DNA from: Spartobacteria bacterium
Lineage (GTDB): Bacteria > Verrucomicrobiota > Verrucomicrobiia > Chthoniobacterales > UBA10450
Assembly (NCBI GenBank): GCA_003134765.1
Contig: PLCM01000020.1
Span: 1-64,000 of the forward strand
Length of the DNA stretch: 64,000 bases
Reading direction: 5' to 3'
The translations under genes were made by a program, and so were the position numbers. Below, piece after piece: positions 60,057 to 64,000 of this stretch; position 1 is the stretch's first letter; each line of letters starts with the position of its first letter. The notes below the pieces were generated by a model. It did no database searches, was not told where the DNA came from, and saw nothing but the letters and a program-made list of their open reading frames with translations.

Positions 60057-60559
60057 ACTTCTTCCTGGCTGTCGCGGATATTCACGAAATCGCGCAACCG
60101 GTCGATTACTCGCTCGTGCCTCCGTGGGTAATCTACGGCGCCGTCATCCTCGGCCTCACCGTTCTCGGATTGATTGGCTGGTGGATTCGAAAACGATCGC
60201 TCCGCCCGAAACTCGTGCCATCGCCGCGGGCGCGTGCTTTGGAGCAGCTCAAACGCATCGGTCGTGAAATGGAAATGCTGACCCCGTACGAATTCAGCAT
60301 CGCCGTCTCCGACATCCTGAGACACTACGTGACCGAACAATACCAATTGCCGGTCACCCGCCAGACCTCGGTGGAATTCCTCAGCCTGCTGGCGAAAGCC
60401 TCACCTTTTTCTGCGGATGAGTCTTCGTTGCTCGAGGATTTTCTTGGCCGGTGCGACTTAATCAAGTTCGCGCGCTACGACGCGACGCCGGACGACAGTC
60501 GACGGCTGCTGGAAGAGGCGACGCAATTCGTCGAGGGAGGCAAACTTGAACCTGCGTGA
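60053..60559 (+). CDS. DUF4381-like membrane protein of the MoxR/Bat operon
   Basis: PWVIYGAVILGLTVLGLIGWWIRKR; position between the DUF58 gene and BatA-like gene. Confidence 0.7.
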   Translation: MNFFLAVADIHEIAQPVDYSLVPPWVIYGAVILGLTVLGLIGWWIRKRSLRPKLVPSPRARALEQLKRIGREMEMLTPYEFSIAVSDILRHYVTEQYQLPVTRQTSVEFLSLLAKASPFSADESSLLEDFLGRCDLIKFARYDATPDDSRRLLEEATQFVEGGKLEPA

Positions 60560-61604
60560 TTGGTTGCCAGAAAATTCAGCGCTGACTTTCGCGCACCCCT
60601 GGTTCCTTTTGTTGTTAGTCGCAATCCCGCTTCTTGCCTGGTTCCGCGGGAAGAGCGGGCCGGCCGCGGCCCTGACCTTCTCCTCCACGGCCGTATTGCG
60701 GGCTCTCGGCAAAACAAGCGCGGCGCGAGCCGGAAAATTTCTGCGCGCCTTGATTCTGGTAAGCCTGGCGTGCTTCGCCATCGCGATGGCGCGGCCGCAA
60801 CTGGGCAAGAGCCTCACCCAAGTGGAGGCAAGTGGAATCGACATCATGCTCGCGCTTGATGTGTCCGGTTCGATGCTCACGAAAGACTTCACGATTGGCG
60901 GCGAATCGGCCACGCGCGTCGACGCCATCCGGGAGGTGACGCGCAAATTCATCGAGGGCCGGCCCAACGATCGCATCGGTATCATCGCGTTCGCCAGCCG
61001 GCCGTACGTGGTGAGCCCAATGACCCTCGACCATGACTGGCTTCTGAAAAATCTCGAGCGCGTGAAGATCGGGCTGGTGGAAGACGGGACCGCGATCGGC
61101 TCAGGCATGGCCGCGGCGGCCAATCGTTTGAGCGACAAACGTTCCAAAAGCCATGTCATCGTCCTGCTCACGGATGGCGAAAACAATACGGGGAAAATCC
61201 CGCCAAATACCGCAGCGGAAGCCGTCAAGGCGCTCAAAATCCATTTCTACGCCATTGGGGCCGGGATCAACGGCATCGCGCCCACGCCGGTCTTCAATCC
61301 GCAAAACGGCAAGCCGATCACGGACATGTTAGGCAACGTCATGTATCAAAATCAACGAGTCCATTTCAACGAGGCGGGGTTGAAGGAAGTGGCGAAGATC
61401 GCGGATGGCCAGTTCTACCGCGCCACGGACACAAAATCGCTCGAGCAAATTTTCAGCGACATCGACAAACTGGAGAAGACGACAGTCTCGGTGAAGAAAT
61501 ACCAGCAATACCGCGATTTGTTTCCGGCGTTCATTGCGACCGGATTGGGCCTGCTCCTGGCGCAACTCTTGTTGGCCCAAACGGTTTGGAAGAAATTGCC
61601 GTGA
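60546..61604 (+). CDS. VWA-domain membrane protein (BatA-like)
   Basis: DIMLALDVSGSMLTKDF (MIDAS DxSxS), VIVLLTDGENNTG, C-terminal TM. Confidence 0.9.
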   Translation: MNLRDWLPENSALTFAHPWFLLLLVAIPLLAWFRGKSGPAAALTFSSTAVLRALGKTSAARAGKFLRALILVSLACFAIAMARPQLGKSLTQVEASGIDIMLALDVSGSMLTKDFTIGGESATRVDAIREVTRKFIEGRPNDRIGIIAFASRPYVVSPMTLDHDWLLKNLERVKIGLVEDGTAIGSGMAAAANRLSDKRSKSHVIVLLTDGENNTGKIPPNTAAEAVKALKIHFYAIGAGINGIAPTPVFNPQNGKPITDMLGNVMYQNQRVHFNEAGLKEVAKIADGQFYRATDTKSLEQIFSDIDKLEKTTVSVKKYQQYRDLFPAFIATGLGLLLAQLLLAQTVWKKLP

Positions 61605-63802
61605 TGAACTTCGGCGCGCCAGGCTGGTTTTGGGCCCTGCTTCTGATCCCGGGCGCCGTCCTGCTTTTTGCGCGGGCGGAACGTCGGGCCGCGCTGCGTT
61701 TGCGCGAGTTCGTCTCCGAGCGCTTGCTGCCCAATCTCGCGCGAACCGTGGACCGGCGCCGCCGCAAATTACGATTTGGGCTGACGCTGCTGGGTGTCAT
61801 CCTCGCAATTTCCGCGCTCGCCAAACCACGCTGGGGTTACATTTACGAGGACGTGAAACGCAAGGGGCTCGATTTGATCTTCGCGGTCGACACGTCGCGC
61901 AGCATGCTTTCTAACGACGTGCAGCCAAGCCGTCTGCAACGGGTCAAACTGGCCGCGCAGGACCTGCTCAATGAATTGCAAGGCGATCGCGTCGGCCTGA
62001 TCGCCTTCGCCGGACGCGCGTTTTTGCAGGCGCCCCTGACGATTGATTACAGCGCCGCGGTCGCGGCGATCAACGATCTCGACACAAACACGATTCCTGA
62101 AGGCGGAACGAATATCTCGGCAGCCATCGATCTGGCGATGCAGACCTACGGAAAAAGTGCGATCGGCAATCGGGCCCTGATTATCTTCACCGATGGCGAG
62201 GAGTTAAGCGGCGACGCCATCAAGACGGCGAAAGCCGCCGCCGACGCCGGCGTGCGAATTTTCACGGTCGGGGTGGGCACACCGGAAGGCTCGCTTATTC
62301 CGCTCAGCGGTGCAGGGGGCGAGACTGCTTTCGTCAAAGACAGCAACGGACAGGTGGTAAAATCAAAGTTGGACGAAAAACGCCTGAAGGAAATCGCGGA
62401 AACAACCGGCGGCTTTTATATTCACCTGGAAGATGGACCGAGATCGATGAAGCAACTGTTTGATGAGGGGCTTCTCCGGATGCAAGCGGGCGAAATCGAC
62501 GACCGAATGTCGCGCCGCCCGATCGAGCGGTACCAATGGCCGCTGGGCGCGGCACTTTTGGTTTTCGGCGGGGCGTTTCTTCTTCGCGAACGCAGACGCG
62601 AGCGAGGGCGTGCCGCACCGGCGCGAACCGTCACCGCAAGGCGCGCCTTGGCGACGGCGGCTGCGGTTCTATTGTTGTTTGGCGGCACCTGTCTGGCCGC
62701 CGCACCCGGTCTCGACGCCTATCGCAACGACAATTATTCCGAGGCCTATCAGCAATTTGAAAAGACCTTAAAAGAGCATCCGAACACCCACGCGGCCGAC
62801 AGGATCGAATTCGATGCCGGAACCGCGGCCTACAAACTGGGGAACTACAACCAGGCGCTGGAATGGTTCAGTCGCTCCTTGCTTTCCCAGGACAAATCGC
62901 TCCAGGAAAAGAGCCATTACAACATTGGGCGAACGCTCGAGGAACGCGCCGATACCGCCGAAACGAACGAGAAGACGCTTGGTGATCTCCACAACGCCCA
63001 ATCGCATTACGAAGAGGCGCTGAAGCTCGATCCGAACGACGAACGGGCCCGGGCGAATCTCGAAGAGGTGAAGAAGAAGATCGAGCGCCTGAAGCAGAAC
63101 CCGAAGAAGAAACCAACACCTCCACCCAAATCCGAGAAGGACAAGAAACAGGACCAGAAAGACCAGCAACAAAAAGATCAGCAGTCGAAGGATCAGCAAT
63201 CGAAAGACCAACAACAGAAGGATCAGCAACAGAAGAACGACCAGGATCAACAGCAGCAGCAATCCAGCGGCAACGACCAGCAGCAGCAACAGCAACAAGC
63301 CAAGAACGACAAAAACCAAAAGCAGGAACCAAAAGCCGGCGAATCACCCAGTCCTTCCCCGGGCAGCGACCAGCAGAAGGAGAATCAGCCCGGTTCATCC
63401 CCCTCGCCTTCGGCCGACAAAGGAAGTGGCGCGGACAAGAAACAGGACAAACAACAGCCGACGAACGGCGAACCGGACGCGTCGCCGTCCCCTTCCCCGT
63501 CCGACGAAGGCAGCCCGTCGCCTTCGCCTGGTCTCGGCGAAGGTCCCCAGCCTGAGGGTTCGCCGAGCGCAAGCCCGGGGTCGTCGCCGGGCAAGAAATT
63601 GTCGGGCGATTTAAAGGCGGCGGGCGAAGACAACTCAAAGGAAACCCCGCAGGATGCCCAGGCGGTCGAAGCAGAGCCGGAAAAGGAAGGTCAAATGAGC
63701 GAGAAGCAAGCGCAGCTCCTCTTGCAGTCAATGAAGGACGAAGAGCAGCGGGTGCAACTTGATGAACGCAAGGCGGCGCGACATGTCTATAAGGACTGGT
63801 AG
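61604..63802 (+). CDS. fused VWA + TPR protein (BatB-BatC-like)
   Basis: DLIFAVDTSRSMLSNDV, GNRALIIFTDGEELSG; then TPR region and KDQQQKDQQSKDQQ low-complexity tail. Confidence 0.88.
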   Translation: MNFGAPGWFWALLLIPGAVLLFARAERRAALRLREFVSERLLPNLARTVDRRRRKLRFGLTLLGVILAISALAKPRWGYIYEDVKRKGLDLIFAVDTSRSMLSNDVQPSRLQRVKLAAQDLLNELQGDRVGLIAFAGRAFLQAPLTIDYSAAVAAINDLDTNTIPEGGTNISAAIDLAMQTYGKSAIGNRALIIFTDGEELSGDAIKTAKAAADAGVRIFTVGVGTPEGSLIPLSGAGGETAFVKDSNGQVVKSKLDEKRLKEIAETTGGFYIHLEDGPRSMKQLFDEGLLRMQAGEIDDRMSRRPIERYQWPLGAALLVFGGAFLLRERRRERGRAAPARTVTARRALATAAAVLLLFGGTCLAAAPGLDAYRNDNYSEAYQQFEKTLKEHPNTHAADRIEFDAGTAAYKLGNYNQALEWFSRSLLSQDKSLQEKSHYNIGRTLEERADTAETNEKTLGDLHNAQSHYEEALKLDPNDERARANLEEVKKKIERLKQNPKKKPTPPPKSEKDKKQDQKDQQQKDQQSKDQQSKDQQQKDQQQKNDQDQQQQQSSGNDQQQQQQQAKNDKNQKQEPKAGESPSPSPGSDQQKENQPGSSPSPSADKGSGADKKQDKQQPTNGEPDASPSPSPSDEGSPSPSPGLGEGPQPEGSPSASPGSSPGKKLSGDLKAAGEDNSKETPQDAQAVEAEPEKEGQMSEKQAQLLLQSMKDEEQRVQLDERKAARHVYKDW

Positions 63803-63818
63803 GAACCGGTCCCGCCCG

Positions 63819-64000
63819 ATGTTTCAGACGCTTTCATTTCGATCGGCCATTTTTCCGCGCGCGGCTCTCGCGGCCGTTTTCGCTTTTCTCGCAGCGCATC
63901 ATTCCTGGGCAGCCAACGCAGATGTCACCGCGGTCCTGAGCAATTCGAACACCACCGTCGGACAGCCGGTTCAGCTCCAGATAAAAGTAACTGGTTCGGC
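63819..64000 (+). CDS. BatD-like protein, N-terminus only (runs off window)
   Basis: signal peptide then ADVTAVLSNSNTTVGQPVQLQIKVTGSA. Confidence 0.7.
   Translation, partial: MFQTLSFRSAIFPRAALAAVFAFLAAHHSWAANADVTAVLSNSNTTVGQPVQLQIKVTGS

Noticed and set aside
63150-63310. DNA tandem repeat at KDQQQKDQQ
   Set aside because: Low-complexity coding region of the BatB-BatC-like fusion, a common Gln/Lys-rich linker, not a mobile repeat.

Overview
The window is about 64 kb of GC-rich bacterial chromosome. Gene content and style suggest a soil Verrucomicrobiota-like genome, but this taxonomy is inference. Bases 1 to ~14.3 kb look like an accessory island: small isolated genes with attC-like inverted repeats between them, an IS1595/ISXO2 transposase remnant, two orphan membrane proteins, a relaxase-like two-gene module next to a six-copy iteron-like array, a large NHL-repeat protein, and a stand-alone reverse transcriptase (RT) flanked by two degraded copies of the same small gene. 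From ~14.4 kb on the content is mostly core: DMT transporter, LigD-type polymerase, lpxK, thrB, acs, ddpX, APC permease, cutA-mnmA-mpg, a split type II secretion/pseudopilin cluster, FTR1 permease, PilT-like ATPase, BNR/sortilin-like protein, pssA-psd, gyrB-gyrA, tRNA-Leu(UAA), pgsA, der, and a MoxR/DUF58/BatA/BatB-BatC/BatD operon. Findings most worth following up: (1) a dispersed ~82-bp palindrome family (GTCATCCCGAGCGAAGTCGAGGGATCCC...), one copy of which is split by a complete GIY-YIG nuclease ORF, giving a candidate autonomous parent element; (2) the orphan DRT/Abi-like RT and its duplicated flanks; (3) the iteron-like array beside a relaxase-like gene; (4) a strongly over-represented 9-mer TCGTTAGGC (10 copies by eye versus about 0.5 expected); (5) palindromes and heptamer repeats captured into coding sequences (mnmA, ddpX, der, thrB, the DUF58 gene). 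All calls come from reading the sequence and the supplied ORF translations; no database search was run.
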